Source: an uncultured Opitutaceae bacterium (GTDB taxonomy: Bacteria; Verrucomicrobiota; Verrucomicrobiia; Opitutales; Opitutaceae). Taken from it: 44,480 nt of DNA. This document shows, in pieces, positions 1 to 10,506 of the stretch. Location: the NCBI GenBank assembly GCA_937889545.1, contig CALAOT010000013.1, positions 1 through 44,480 on the forward strand. Direction: 5' to 3'. Numbering within the stretch: the stretch's first letter is position 1; the number at the start of each line of letters is the position of its first letter. Made by a program: the position numbers and the translations under genes. The notes beneath the pieces are model-generated. The model had not been told where the DNA came from and searched no databases. It worked only from the letters and a program-made list of their open reading frames with translations.

Positions 1-28
1 GGAGTTCAGACGTGTGCTCTTCCGATCT
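1..28. other. Illumina TruSeq adapter remnant (not biological)
   Basis: The first 28 bases end in GTGTGCTCTTCCGATCT and match the 3' part of the TruSeq Read 2 adapter/primer as I know it. They are library-construction sequence left on the contig end. Genomic sequence starts at about base 29. Confidence 0.97.
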
Positions 29-141
29 GTCACCGCCGGTTCCGGGTCGACTGCCGCGGGGGGCGGGGGCGCCGCATCCTGGGCCGCCACGGGCGCGGCT
101 GCGGCCATCATTGCGAGGAGTATCGTCGAGGCGCGGTTCAT
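29..141 (-). CDS. N-terminal fragment of a secreted protein, cut by the contig end
   Basis: An ATG at 141 reading leftward opens a frame that runs into the contig edge, giving about 37 residues. It starts MNRASTILLAMMAAAAPVAA, a textbook Sec signal peptide with a short basic n-region and an Ala-rich hydrophobic core. A likely signal peptidase I cleavage follows the Ala-Ala before Gln-Asp. After it comes a Pro/Ala-rich linker. The remainder of the gene is missing, so no function can be given. Base 29 is the last genomic base because 1-28 is adapter. Confidence 0.7.
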
Positions 142-146
142 GATCA

Positions 147-158
147 CTCTCTAGAGAG
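147..158. repeat. 12-bp perfect palindrome upstream of the truncated secreted gene
   Basis: CTCTCTAGAGAG is a perfect inverted repeat 5 bp upstream of the start codon at 141, where the ribosome binding site would lie. It could be an operator or chance; no second copy was noticed. Confidence 0.4.
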
Positions 159-233
159 AAAGCTAGCGAGGGTAATGGTTCCGCGCAACCCAATCCTTGG
201 CGGGAGCCCGCCCGGCCGGGCTGCCGCTCCGCC

Positions 234-1508
234 TCATTCGCGGATATGGCCCGTGCCGGTCACGAGCCACTTGTAGCTGCAGAGCTCGCGCAGCCCCATC
301 GGACCGCGCGCGTGGAGGCGGTCCGTGCTGATCCCGATCTCGGCCCCGAATCCGAACTCGAACCCGTCGTTGAAGCGCGTGCTTGCGTTCCAGAACACGG
401 CGGCGCTGTCGACCGCCGCGAGGAACCTGCCCGCCGCCGCCTCGTCGGCCGTGACGATCGCGTCGCTGTGAGCGGATCCGTCCCGGTTGACCGTCGCGAT
501 GGCCTGGTCGAGCGAGCCCACCACGCGGACCGCGACGACAAGATCGAGGAATTCCGCCGTGAAGTCCTCCGCGGAGGCCGGCTCGCTGGCGATTCCGGCG
601 GCCCCCAGGATCGCGGCCGAGGCCCCGTCGCACCGCAGCTGCACGCCCTTGGCCGCGAGCGCGGCGCCCACCCGCGGGAGGAAGGCGCCCGCGATGCCCG
701 CGTGGACCAGGAGCTGCTCGGCCGCGTTGCACACCCCCGGCCTCTGGGTCTTGGCGTTCACGACGATCGACTCGGCCATGGACAGGTCCGCGGCCTTGTC
801 CACGTACACGAAGCAGACCCCCTCGAAGTGCTTTATGACCGGGATCGTGCTGTTCTCGGCCACGAACCGTATCAGGCCCTCGCCCCCGCGCGGGATGATG
901 CAGTGGATGTGGGAATCGAGCCTGAGCATGACGTCCAGCGCGGCCCGGTCCGTCGTGGGGATCAGCTGCACGCAGTCGCGCGGGAGCCCGGCGGAGGCGA
1001 TCGACTCCGAGATGAGGGCGGCGAGGGCCGTGTTCGTCTCGAAGATCTCCCGGCCCCCGCGCAGGATCACGGCGTTGCCGCTCTTGATGCACAGGGCCGC
1101 GCAGTCCACGGTGACGTTGGGCCGGGCCTCGAAGATGACTCCGATGACCCCGATCGGCACCCGGACCTTGCGAAGCCTGAGGCCGTTCGGGCGGATCGTC
1201 TCCTCAAGGACCTCCCCGAGCGGGTCGGGGAGCGACGCCACCTGCCGCACGGAGTCCGCAAGCTGGGTGAGCCGCTCCTGCGTGAGGGCCATGCGGTCGA
1301 CCTGGGCCGGCGTCAGCCCGTTGGCCTCGGCGGCGGAAAGGTCGCGCCGGTTCGCCCTGATCAGGAAGTCTTGCGAGAGGTCGATCCGTCCGGCGAGCTC
1401 CGCGAGCGCCGCGTTCCTCGCCCTGGCCGGGGAGACGGCGAGCGCGAGCGAGGCCGCGCGCGCGCGCACGGCGATTGCGGTGACCAGCGTGGCAAGGTCC
1501 TCGGCCAT
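234..1508 (-). CDS. proA: Glutamate-5-semialdehyde dehydrogenase (gamma-glutamyl phosphate reductase)
   Basis: ProA catalyses the second step of proline synthesis: NADPH-dependent reduction of gamma-glutamyl phosphate to glutamate semialdehyde in the cytoplasm. The 424-residue product has the usual family length. It contains the diagnostic GVIFEARPNVTVD stretch (about residues 123-135), the following SGNAVILRGG motif, and the catalytic cysteine in RPGVCNAAEQ (C260). I chose the ATG at 1508; an in-frame GTG four codons upstream (1520) is possible. The gene lies 108 bases downstream of a PfkB-family kinase on the same strand. No proB is seen in the window, so the glutamate 5-kinase must lie elsewhere. 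Confidence 0.96.
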   Translation of the reverse strand: MAEDLATLVTAIAVRARAASLALAVSPARARNAALAELAGRIDLSQDFLIRANRRDLSAAEANGLTPAQVDRMALTQERLTQLADSVRQVASLPDPLGEVLEETIRPNGLRLRKVRVPIGVIGVIFEARPNVTVDCAALCIKSGNAVILRGGREIFETNTALAALISESIASAGLPRDCVQLIPTTDRAALDVMLRLDSHIHCIIPRGGEGLIRFVAENSTIPVIKHFEGVCFVYVDKAADLSMAESIVVNAKTQRPGVCNAAEQLLVHAGIAGAFLPRVGAALAAKGVQLRCDGASAAILGAAGIASEPASAEDFTAEFLDLVVAVRVVGSLDQAIATVNRDGSAHSDAIVTADEAAAGRFLAAVDSAAVFWNASTRFNDGFEFGFGAEIGISTDRLHARGPMGLRELCSYKWLVTGTGHIRE

Positions 1509-1616
1509 GGGAAGCCCCACAGTGTCGCCCGCGGAAGGCTCTTCGGCAAAGGAAATTTGGCCCCGGACCCCGGTCGGGGACTCCGCCCCGCGCGGCCCCC
1601 ACCCGGGCGGCGGTCC

Positions 1617-2612
1617 CTAGATCCCGAGCGCCCGGCGCCTCACTTCCGGCCATGCGCAATCCGGAATCATCGGGCCCAGGTGGCGGACGGTCTCCGAGCC
1701 CATGATGGCCGCGAGCCTCCCGCACGCGGCAAGGGGGCGGCCCCGCAGGTGGCCGAAAAGGAACCCGGCTGCCCATGCGTCGCCGGCTCCGTTCGTGTCG
1801 ACCGCGTCGGCCACGCGGACCGGGGCGATCCTGTGGACCTCGTCTCCCCTCGCGATCCACGCGCCCTCGCGGCCCATCTTGACCCCGGCGATCACGTTGT
1901 GGGAGGCGAGCGCGCGGGCGAGCTCCCCGTAGTCGCCTCCCTGGCCGGGAAACAGCGCCCGGATCTCGTCCTCGTTCGCGAACACGATGTCGATCCCCCG
2001 GCCGAACTGCCCGAACATCCAGTCCCGCGAGCCGTTGACGATCTCGAACGACGAGAGGTCGAGGCTGATCGTGCATCCGGCGGCGCGGGCCGCGTTGAGC
2101 ACGGCCTCGCAGAGCGCGTGGTTGAACACGAGGTAGCCCTCGACGTGCGCGTGGCGCACGCCGCGGAAGTCCGCGGGCGTGATCTCCGCGGGCGAAAGGG
2201 TCATCGCCGCCCCGAGGCTGGTGCGCATCGTCCGCTGCGCGTCGGGCGTCACGAGCGCGAGGCAGCGCGCGTTGGCCACGGAGCCGCGCTTGAAGCGGCT
2301 CACGTCGACGCCCGCCGCGGAGAACCGGTCCACGAACATGTCCGCGAGGCGGTCGTTGCCGACCTTGCCTATGAAGGTGGTCCTGAGGCCGAGCCGGGCG
2401 GCGTTGAACGTCGCGTTCGCGGCGGAACCTCCCGTCGAGAGCGCCGGGGGCGCTCCAAGAAGCGCGAGGATGCGGCCCATCTCGGCGTCGTCCACGAGGA
2501 CCATGCCCCCCTTTTCGCCCGGGACGCCGGAGAGGAAGGAGTCGGGGACCTGCGCCACGAGGTCCACGATGGGGTTGCCGATGCCGGCGAGCTCGATCTC
2601 GGGCTCCTTCAT
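1617..2612 (-). CDS. PfkB-family carbohydrate/nucleoside kinase (adenosine kinase-like)
   Basis: A ribokinase-fold kinase of about 331 residues, expected to phosphorylate a sugar or nucleoside with ATP in the cytoplasm. The N-terminal signature is TGGSAANATFNAARLG. The C-terminal PfkB signature is DTNGAGDAWAAG, whose final Asp is the catalytic base. The overall pattern (GNPIVDLVAQV at the start, 'IGKVGNDRLAD' after the first signature) is closest to the adenosine kinase-like subgroup, but the substrate cannot be fixed from sequence. I chose the ATG at 2612 (MKEPEIEL) because it opens directly on the first beta strand. An upstream in-frame ATG at 2648 would overlap the preceding gene, which ends at 2620. 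Confidence 0.9.
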   Translation of the reverse strand: MKEPEIELAGIGNPIVDLVAQVPDSFLSGVPGEKGGMVLVDDAEMGRILALLGAPPALSTGGSAANATFNAARLGLRTTFIGKVGNDRLADMFVDRFSAAGVDVSRFKRGSVANARCLALVTPDAQRTMRTSLGAAMTLSPAEITPADFRGVRHAHVEGYLVFNHALCEAVLNAARAAGCTISLDLSSFEIVNGSRDWMFGQFGRGIDIVFANEDEIRALFPGQGGDYGELARALASHNVIAGVKMGREGAWIARGDEVHRIAPVRVADAVDTNGAGDAWAAGFLFGHLRGRPLAACGRLAAIMGSETVRHLGPMIPDCAWPEVRRRALGI

Positions 2613-2619
2613 CGCGGCG

Positions 2620-3060
2620 TCACTCGGCGACGGTGAGGCTCGTCGCAAGGAGAGGCTCGTCGTCGATCTCGATCAGGATGCAATACTCGCCGGGCCGCTG
2701 GAAGCTCAGGTTGCGGATCTCGTTGATCAGGTTTATCCGGGCGAGCGGGCCCTGGGACTCGAAGGGGCGCTCGATCAGGGGCTTGGGGTCGGTGGGATCC
2801 AGGCCGATCGAGATCCTCATCACGTGGGGGCCGGCCGCGACGTCGGTGAGCGTCAGGAACCAGACCATGTGGGGGTGCACGACCGGGAACCGCTTCGCCA
2901 TGATGTTGGAGAATACGCCCAGGATGGTGTGCTTTCCCGATCCGGGGTCGATGTGCACCGCGTCGCACAGGAGCCACGCGAGGAGCTGGGGCTTGGAATT
3001 CACGTTCGGCCTGTCCACGGGTGCCGAGTTGGAGGCGGGCGGGGGGACTGGGCAAATCAT
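2620..3060 (-). CDS. DUF6941-like conserved protein
   Basis: About 146 residues with the pattern of the DUF6941 family: QLLAWLLCDAVHIDPGSGK, then TILGVFSNIMAKRFP, then a beta-rich domain ending in a short 'IDDEPLLATSLTVAE' tail. Function is unknown for the family. The frame stays open to 3264, but I chose the ATG at 3060 because conserved sequence begins shortly after it. An alternative ATG at 3096 would overlap the start codon of the opposing small membrane protein gene. The stop lies 7 bases before the kinase start, so the two are probably co-transcribed. Family assignment is from memory of the motif and is moderately sure. Confidence 0.7.
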   Translation of the reverse strand: MICPVPPPASNSAPVDRPNVNSKPQLLAWLLCDAVHIDPGSGKHTILGVFSNIMAKRFPVVHPHMVWFLTLTDVAAGPHVMRISIGLDPTDPKPLIERPFESQGPLARINLINEIRNLSFQRPGEYCILIEIDDEPLLATSLTVAE

Positions 3061-3094
3061 TTTGCATGGGTGGGGAAGGCCGCTAGGCTGGAGC

Positions 3095-3268
3095 ATGCTC
3101 GATTCGCTCGCGGGGTATCCCCATTGGTTTGTCGTTGCTTGCGCAATGCTTGCGGCGGCCGCGCTCCTGTGGCTCCTCCTCAAGCTGCTCAAGGCCGCGC
3201 TATGGTTGCTGTTTTTCGGGATCCTCCTGGCCGGGGGAGCCACGGCGCTCTGGCTTTTGTTCAAGTAG
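3095..3268 (+). CDS. Small two-helix membrane protein, 57 residues
   Basis: An ATG at 3095 opens a 57-codon frame ending at 3268. The peptide is almost entirely hydrophobic, with two predicted membrane segments (about 11-31 and 36-54) separated by a Lys-containing turn (LLKLLKAAL). It precedes pyrG by 68 bases on the same strand. Its start codon sits in the palindrome GCATGC, so an ATG exists on both strands at 3094-3097. No family is recognised. The hydrophobic pattern, open frame and position support a real gene, but homologue conservation would be needed to be sure. Confidence 0.6.
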   Translation: MLDSLAGYPHWFVVACAMLAAAALLWLLLKLLKAALWLLFFGILLAGGATALWLLFK

Positions 3269-3294
3269 GGGCCGGCCTGGGGCGGACCGTTTGA

Positions 3295-5774
<2,480 letters not shown>

Positions 5775-5852
5775 CGGGGCCGTTTTTCCGGAGGCTGCGG
5801 GGTTGACCGCCTTGGCCGCGGCTCCCACCATAGGCGGGTCAACAAACCCCCG

Positions 5853-6323
5853 ATGGATACCTTCCTGATCGACGTGCCCATGCCATCCATGGGCGCGACC
5901 GTGAACGAGCTGACCGTCGTCACCTTGAAAATCCAGCCCGGCGCCCGGGTGGCCAAGGGCGAGAAGATCGGCGAGCTCGAGAGCGACAAGTCGATCTTCG
6001 AGTTCGAGTCGCCGTGCGACGGAACGGTCCGCTCGATCCACGCCCATCCCGGCGAGGTCAGGCCGTCCGGGGCGGTGTTCCTTCAGATCGAGACTTCCGA
6101 CGAGAGCCTCCGGCACCTGAAGAGCAAGTCGGGCCTCCTGGCCGCGCCGGCCCCCGCCCAGGCCGCCCCGGCGGCCGCGCACATCTGGACGCCGAGGGCG
6201 ACCAAGCTGGCCCAGGAGGCCGGGCTCGATCCGGCGAAGATCACCGGCATCGAGGCGACCGGACCGGGCGGGCGCGTTTCGGGCGACGACGTCACCCGCT
6301 ACCTCGAGAAGCGCCTATCATGA
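5853..6323 (+). CDS. Stand-alone lipoyl domain plus E3-binding domain protein (E2-like, no catalytic domain)
   Basis: A 156-residue protein built like the N-terminal half of a 2-oxoacid dehydrogenase E2. A lipoyl domain occupies about residues 1-80, with the lipoylated lysine expected in ESDKS (K46; not the MKM of biotin carriers). A Pro/Ala-rich linker (about 92-108) follows, then a peripheral subunit-binding (E3-binding) domain at about 110-150 with TPRATKLAQEAG and GPGGRVSGDDV. The protein ends there, so the acyltransferase domain is absent. Its stop overlaps the start of a FabH-like ketosynthase (ATGA), which implies coupled expression. It may dock a dihydrolipoamide dehydrogenase or present acyl groups; that is inference. 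Confidence 0.85.
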   Translation: MDTFLIDVPMPSMGATVNELTVVTLKIQPGARVAKGEKIGELESDKSIFEFESPCDGTVRSIHAHPGEVRPSGAVFLQIETSDESLRHLKSKSGLLAAPAPAQAAPAAAHIWTPRATKLAQEAGLDPAKITGIEATGPGGRVSGDDVTRYLEKRLS

Positions 6324-7327
6324 GGACCGTGCAGACGCCGGCTGCGGAGACCGTCCGCATCGCGGGGGTGGGCTTCGCCGTCCCGAAGAACGTCCGCGCG
6401 AACAGCGAGATCCTGAAGGCGTTCCCGCACCGGACTGAGGAGGAGATCATCCGGCTCACCGGCATCAGGGAGCGCCGGTACGCGGCCGACGACGAGAGCG
6501 CGACGTCGCTCGCCGCAGTCGCTGTGGCGCACGCGCTCGCGCAGGCGCAGATCCCGGTGCGCGAAATCGACACGATCATCATGGCAACGATGATCCCCGA
6601 CCAGCCCGTCCCGTCCATGGCCAGCGCGCTCGCCGCACACCTCGGGATCCCGCGGGCCGCGGCATTTGACCTGAACGCCGCCTGCTCGGGCTGGCTCTAC
6701 GCCCTCGAGGTCGGGCGCACGCTGATCCTCGGGGGAACGGCCCGCAACGTGATCGTGGTGACGGCCGAGCTCCTGTCGCGGATCACCAATCCCCTGGACC
6801 ACGAGACCGCGTTCCTCTTTGGCGACGGCGCGGGCGCCGCGATCCTGACCAAGGCCGCGGGCGGCCACCGGCTCCACCGGATGGGGCTGTCGGGCGACGC
6901 CGAGCAGTTCGCCTCGATCCAGCGCATGGGCGGTGGCGCCCGCCAGCCCTGGCCGGAGGCGAAGGGCGACATCCCGAACTTCTACATCCAGATGGACGGG
7001 GTGTCGGTCTTCAAGCACGCGGTCGTCGGATTCGCGGAGCAGATCGAGGAAACGCTCAAGCGGGAGCGGCTCCGGCCGGAGGACATCGCGTGGGTCGTGC
7101 CGCATCAGGCCAACGCGCGGATCCTGAACGCGGTCAGCAAGAAGGTCGGGGTGCCCTACGAGAAGTTCGTGATGACGATCGGGAAGTACGGCAACACCAG
7201 CGCGGCAAGCGTCTCTATGGCACTCGGATGGGCGGCGGAAGAGGGGATCTTCGCCGAGGGCGACAGGATCATCTTCTGCAGCGTGGGCGCGGGCCTCACG
7301 TTCGCGGGCGGCCTGCTCGTCTGGTGA
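6320..7327 (+). CDS. Beta-ketoacyl-ACP synthase III (FabH-type)
   Basis: A thiolase-fold enzyme of 335 residues, expected to condense an acyl-CoA starter with malonyl-ACP to begin a fatty-acid or related chain. The FabH triad is visible: Cys in NAACSGW (C122), His in VPHQAN (H262) and Asn in GKYGNTSAAS (N292). The TGI-RER motif near residue 48 and FLFGDGAGA also fit. The ATG overlaps the stop of the lipoyl-domain gene. The starter could be acetyl-CoA, as in primary FabH, or a branched or other acyl-CoA made by a 2-oxoacid dehydrogenase; the neighbour makes the second worth testing. No other fab genes are adjacent. Confidence 0.92.
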   Translation: MRTVQTPAAETVRIAGVGFAVPKNVRANSEILKAFPHRTEEEIIRLTGIRERRYAADDESATSLAAVAVAHALAQAQIPVREIDTIIMATMIPDQPVPSMASALAAHLGIPRAAAFDLNAACSGWLYALEVGRTLILGGTARNVIVVTAELLSRITNPLDHETAFLFGDGAGAAILTKAAGGHRLHRMGLSGDAEQFASIQRMGGGARQPWPEAKGDIPNFYIQMDGVSVFKHAVVGFAEQIEETLKRERLRPEDIAWVVPHQANARILNAVSKKVGVPYEKFVMTIGKYGNTSAASVSMALGWAAEEGIFAEGDRIIFCSVGAGLTFAGGLLVW

Positions 7328-7340
7328 CCCGCGCGGGTCA
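7325..7340. terminator. 16-bp perfect palindrome carrying both convergent stop codons
   Basis: TGACCCGCGCGGGTCA is a perfect inverted repeat. Its left TGA is the stop of the ketosynthase gene and its right TCA is the stop of rsmE read from the other strand. It may fold into a hairpin in both transcripts. There is no T-tract on either side, so intrinsic termination is doubtful; it could instead limit read-through or be a stop-codon coincidence in GC-rich DNA. Confidence 0.45.
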
Positions 7341-8090
7341 GCCGGCGAGCTCGTAGCTGAGGACGCTGAGCGCGTACACGGCCGCCGTCTCGCACCGCAG
7401 GACGAGCGGACCCAGCGTGATGGGCTCGAATCCGCCTGCCCTTGATCGGCTCATCTCGGCCGGGGTGAAGTCCCCTTCGGGCCCGACGAGCCAGAGGACA
7501 TTCGTGGGGGCGCGGCCGTTGGAGGCGCGGTACTGGGCCAGCACCGACCTGAGCGACCTTGCGCCGGGCTGCAGGCTCGCGATCAGCTTCAGGTCGTACC
7601 CGGTGGCCGCCTCCATGAAGGCCGAGGCGGCCGTCACCGGCCCTATCTCCGGCAGCCAGGGATTGCCGCACTGCTTCGCAGCCTCGAGCGCAACCGTCTG
7701 CCATTTCCCTATCTTCCTGTCGGAGCGGTCGGCGTCGAGGCGGACCTGGGTCCGCTCGCTCTCGAGCGGGACGATCACGGACACGCCGATCTCGGTCGCC
7801 TTCCTAACGATGGAGTCCATGGCGCCGCCCAGCGGGAGCGCCTGGCCCAGCGTGATCCGGAAGGGCAGCGGCTTGGCCTTTTGCGAGAACCGGACCCTGA
7901 GGAGGGCCCCGCGCTTCCCCGCGTCGGCGAGCTCGCAGATCCATTCCGAGCCCTTGCCGTCGAAGGCGACCACCGTGTCGCCGGGCTTCGCCCGGTTCAC
8001 CGCGACAAGATGATGGGACTCGCCCTCGGAAAGCGCGATCTCCGAGGGATCGGCCACGGGCGGCAGGCAGTACGCGCGGAAATCGGGCAT
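7338..8090 (-). CDS. rsmE: 16S rRNA (uracil1498-N3)-methyltransferase
   Basis: Methylates U1498 of 16S rRNA using SAM. The 250-residue product has the RsmE layout: an N-terminal PUA-like RNA-binding part with GESHHLVAVNRAKPGD, then a knotted SPOUT methyltransferase domain with ATEIGVSVIVPLESERTQ, AAKQCGN, the VGPEGDF SAM-site loop and a C-terminal TLGPLVLRCETAA motif. I chose the ATG at 8090 (MPDFRAYCLPP); the frame remains open beyond it through the tRNA but lacks family similarity there. It converges on the ketosynthase gene with 10 bases between stop codons. Confidence 0.94.
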   Translation of the reverse strand: MPDFRAYCLPPVADPSEIALSEGESHHLVAVNRAKPGDTVVAFDGKGSEWICELADAGKRGALLRVRFSQKAKPLPFRITLGQALPLGGAMDSIVRKATEIGVSVIVPLESERTQVRLDADRSDRKIGKWQTVALEAAKQCGNPWLPEIGPVTAASAFMEAATGYDLKLIASLQPGARSLRSVLAQYRASNGRAPTNVLWLVGPEGDFTPAEMSRSRAGGFEPITLGPLVLRCETAAVYALSVLSYELAG

Positions 8091-8191
8091 CCGCCAAGAG
8101 GAGATTGGAGGGGAGCCCGGTGTCAACGGCGACTGCGGGCCACTGGGGACTTGCCTCCCCGCGTCCCTTCGGGTCGGATTCGGGCTCGATT

Positions 8192-8277
8192 GCCCGAGTG
8201 GCGGAATTGGCAGACGCAGCAGACTCAAAATCTGCCGACCGAAAGGTCGTGGGGGTTCGACCCCCCCCTTGGGCACC
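8192..8277 (+). tRNA. tRNA-Leu (anticodon CAA)
   Basis: A complete class II tRNA. The acceptor stem GCCCGAG pairs with CTTGGGC. The D-arm contains GGCGGAATTGGCAGACGC. The anticodon stem GCAGA/TCTGC encloses the loop CTCAAAA (anticodon CAA, reads UUG). A long variable arm (GACC-GAAA-GGTC) and a T-arm with GGTTCGA follow. CCA is encoded at 8275-8277. It stands between rsmE and a lower-GC accessory block, and its 3' end faces that block, as is common for integration targets. Confidence 0.96.
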
Positions 8278-8336
8278 ACCTTCTCTTCGCTTGTCGGCGG
8301 GCTGACGCCGCCGGATTGCGGTGCTACGCCCCCTGT

Positions 8337-9869
8337 TCAATCGGAAAGTTCAATCTTTAGGGTCACCGCCTGACCGGGATCGAATGCGCTCTTCATTGAT
8401 TCCGGGATCTCCACGGAGACTCTTCCTCCCCTTCCATAGCTTCCCTCGGGGACATTCCGCCAGCTAAGGGTCTGATCGGCGCCAAGCATCGTGACTCGTG
8501 AAGAGGTATCCAGCCAGAGATCGCTTATATCCACGGTCCCCTGCGGCCAGCCTCTATGAATGGCATACAGGTACCTGCCATCTTTGCTCTGGGTGAACCT
8601 GAGCCTCTCGCCCTGGCTCGCCACGAGCCAGGGCCTGGTGAAGTAGATCGCCTCGCCGTTCACCTTCAGCCACCTGCCAACATCGTGCAGCCTGGCGCGG
8701 ATATAGGCCGGCATGGCTCCCTTCCCGTCCAGATTTACAACAAGCAATAGGTTTCCGTTGTCACTTACGATTCTCACGAGCATCTCGATGAGATCCTCGG
8801 TTCCGATCACGTTCTTCTCCGTGTCCTGCCAGTTGTACCCAAAAGACTGGCTCACCCCCCTGCATTCTTCCCATTTGTGGAGGATCGACATCCGCTCGGT
8901 GTTGCGGGATCCGTACTCGCTCGTGAAGAAGTCGCCAACGTTGAAGCGCATGAACCTGCCTAGCCGGTCATTCGCCGCCACGGCCTTTCGTCCAGCCGCT
9001 TGGTTGTAGAAATGGCACACGATCTCTCGGGATCCCGAATCCTCGACATCATCCTCCCACTCGCCGTCAAGCCAAAGTATGTCGGGATCGTACCGGTCGA
9101 TGAACTCCGTGGCCTGAGGGATGATATAGTCCGCGACGTAATCGCGCACGGGAATCTTTCCGGAGATCTTTCCAGCCAATTCACTCTCATCGAACGGGAC
9201 GATGCGGTTTGGCTGCCCATCGACCGTTGTCCACGTACGAACCATCTTCCTGCCGTCCCGAATCACGGGATACTCCCATTCCTCCAGGGAGAAATAGAAC
9301 CCGAACTTCAATCCTCGTCTCTTACAAGATTCGCTCAACGGGCCGATCAGGTCCCTCTTGGGGCCCATTTCCATGACGTTTCTTTTGGTATAGCTGCTGG
9401 GCCACAAGCAGAATCCGTCGTGATGCTTGCAGAAGGGCACGACGTAGCGCATCCCGGCTTCCTCGGCCAAGGCTGCGAGGCCCTCAGGGTCAAAGTCTTC
9501 AGCCTTGAACAGCGGGATGAAGTCATCGCGCTGAAAGTCATTTCCCCACTTGGCCTTGTGGTACTTCACGACCTCTGGCTCGTGGTACATGTTGAACAAG
9601 TACCAATCGGGATACATCGGCCCCGTGTCCTTTTTGGGGGCATAGCCGGCGACGGAGTAGAGGCCGTAGTCGATGAACATCCCGAATTTGACGTCGTGCA
9701 GCCACTCAGGCGTGGGATGCGTCCTCAGCGACTTCAGGGTTGGTTTGAAGCGGACCGCATCCTTTGCACCTTGTCCTGAAGCGCGTGGCTTAGTCTCCAT
9801 CTCGACGCCCTTTGCCAAGGCTGTCAGCGCTCCAAAGAATGTTAGCTTTCCAAAGGTTCTCCGATTCAT
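8337..9869 (-). CDS. Secreted alpha-L-fucosidase, GH29 family
   Basis: A retaining glycoside hydrolase predicted to release L-fucose from glycans. The 510-residue product begins MNRRTFGKLTFFGALTALAK, a twin-arginine (Tat) type signal, so it is probably exported folded. GH29 marks include 'WLHDVKFGMFIDYGLYSV' early in the barrel, the CKHHDGF motif (about H149/H150) and the nucleophile Asp in DILWLDGEW (about D268). A C-terminal beta-sandwich region follows. I chose the ATG at 9869 because it gives the Tat signal; the frame is open to 9941. It lies 59 bases from the 3' end of the tRNA-Leu, on the opposite strand, in visibly less GC-rich DNA. It has no sugar-import partner next to it. Confidence 0.88.
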   Translation of the reverse strand: MNRRTFGKLTFFGALTALAKGVEMETKPRASGQGAKDAVRFKPTLKSLRTHPTPEWLHDVKFGMFIDYGLYSVAGYAPKKDTGPMYPDWYLFNMYHEPEVVKYHKAKWGNDFQRDDFIPLFKAEDFDPEGLAALAEEAGMRYVVPFCKHHDGFCLWPSSYTKRNVMEMGPKRDLIGPLSESCKRRGLKFGFYFSLEEWEYPVIRDGRKMVRTWTTVDGQPNRIVPFDESELAGKISGKIPVRDYVADYIIPQATEFIDRYDPDILWLDGEWEDDVEDSGSREIVCHFYNQAAGRKAVAANDRLGRFMRFNVGDFFTSEYGSRNTERMSILHKWEECRGVSQSFGYNWQDTEKNVIGTEDLIEMLVRIVSDNGNLLLVVNLDGKGAMPAYIRARLHDVGRWLKVNGEAIYFTRPWLVASQGERLRFTQSKDGRYLYAIHRGWPQGTVDISDLWLDTSSRVTMLGADQTLSWRNVPEGSYGRGGRVSVEIPESMKSAFDPGQAVTLKIELSD

Positions 9870-10506
9870 GTGTCGCTTGCCGTTGGTCTCGGTTCCAGCC
9901 CTAGGCCTTTTCGTTGGTATCTTGTTTCCTGAACAACTCAAACGAACTGATTTACCGCGACCCCTAGATCAAGCCGCGGTCCCCCACCGGATCTTAGCGG
10001 TTTTCACCCGCGGTCCGGATCGAGCCCTATGGATGCCGCCGGCACCGGGTCGTCGCAGACGGCACCTGACATCGCATCGGAACTCGATTTGATTCACGTC
10101 AGTTCAAACTTAAAGAACGCTTGGTGCACCACCTCATTGATAATGACTTGGACTCCCCGACGGGGGATGGTGGTCCCGTTCCCGCGGGTCATATCTCAAC
10201 ACAACGCCAAACGGAAACATCGCCGGATACTTCGTCTACCTCTGAGTCGATGGAGGGGGGCGGAAACAACGATGGTTCTTCCGTGAACTGAAAGACGGCG
10301 AGAGGATCCTGTCCGAAAGGAAACAACCTTGCTCGGCGGAGGACGGTCACCGACAGACGGAAGGAGTGTCAGGAAAGATCGTCGGACAAGGGTCGTGAAA
10401 GTCGATGGTCGGCTCGACTTGAAGGAATATTGCCCCGACGGGTGTTACACTTGGATGGCAGCCCTCGACAGTGGCTTAAAGCCCCGTCAAACGAGACAAC
10501 AACCGA
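9870..10506. other. Intergenic stretch without recognisable gene
   Basis: This holds the divergent promoters of the fucosidase and of the first tandem paralogue. Frames on both strands are short and without family resemblance. The part at about 10100-10480 has coding-like patches that break quickly and may be decayed DNA. I see no IS ends, tRNA or clear terminator. Confidence 0.5.

Noticed and set aside
246..2636. Very long open frame on the plus strand across proA and the kinase
   Set aside because: It is an antisense shadow caused by GC-rich third positions; the protein is Arg/Pro/Gly-rich without family features, while the opposite strand encodes recognised enzymes.
6320..7327. Ketosynthase as part of a secondary-metabolite cluster
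   Set aside because: No acyl carrier protein, ketoreductase or tailoring genes are adjacent.
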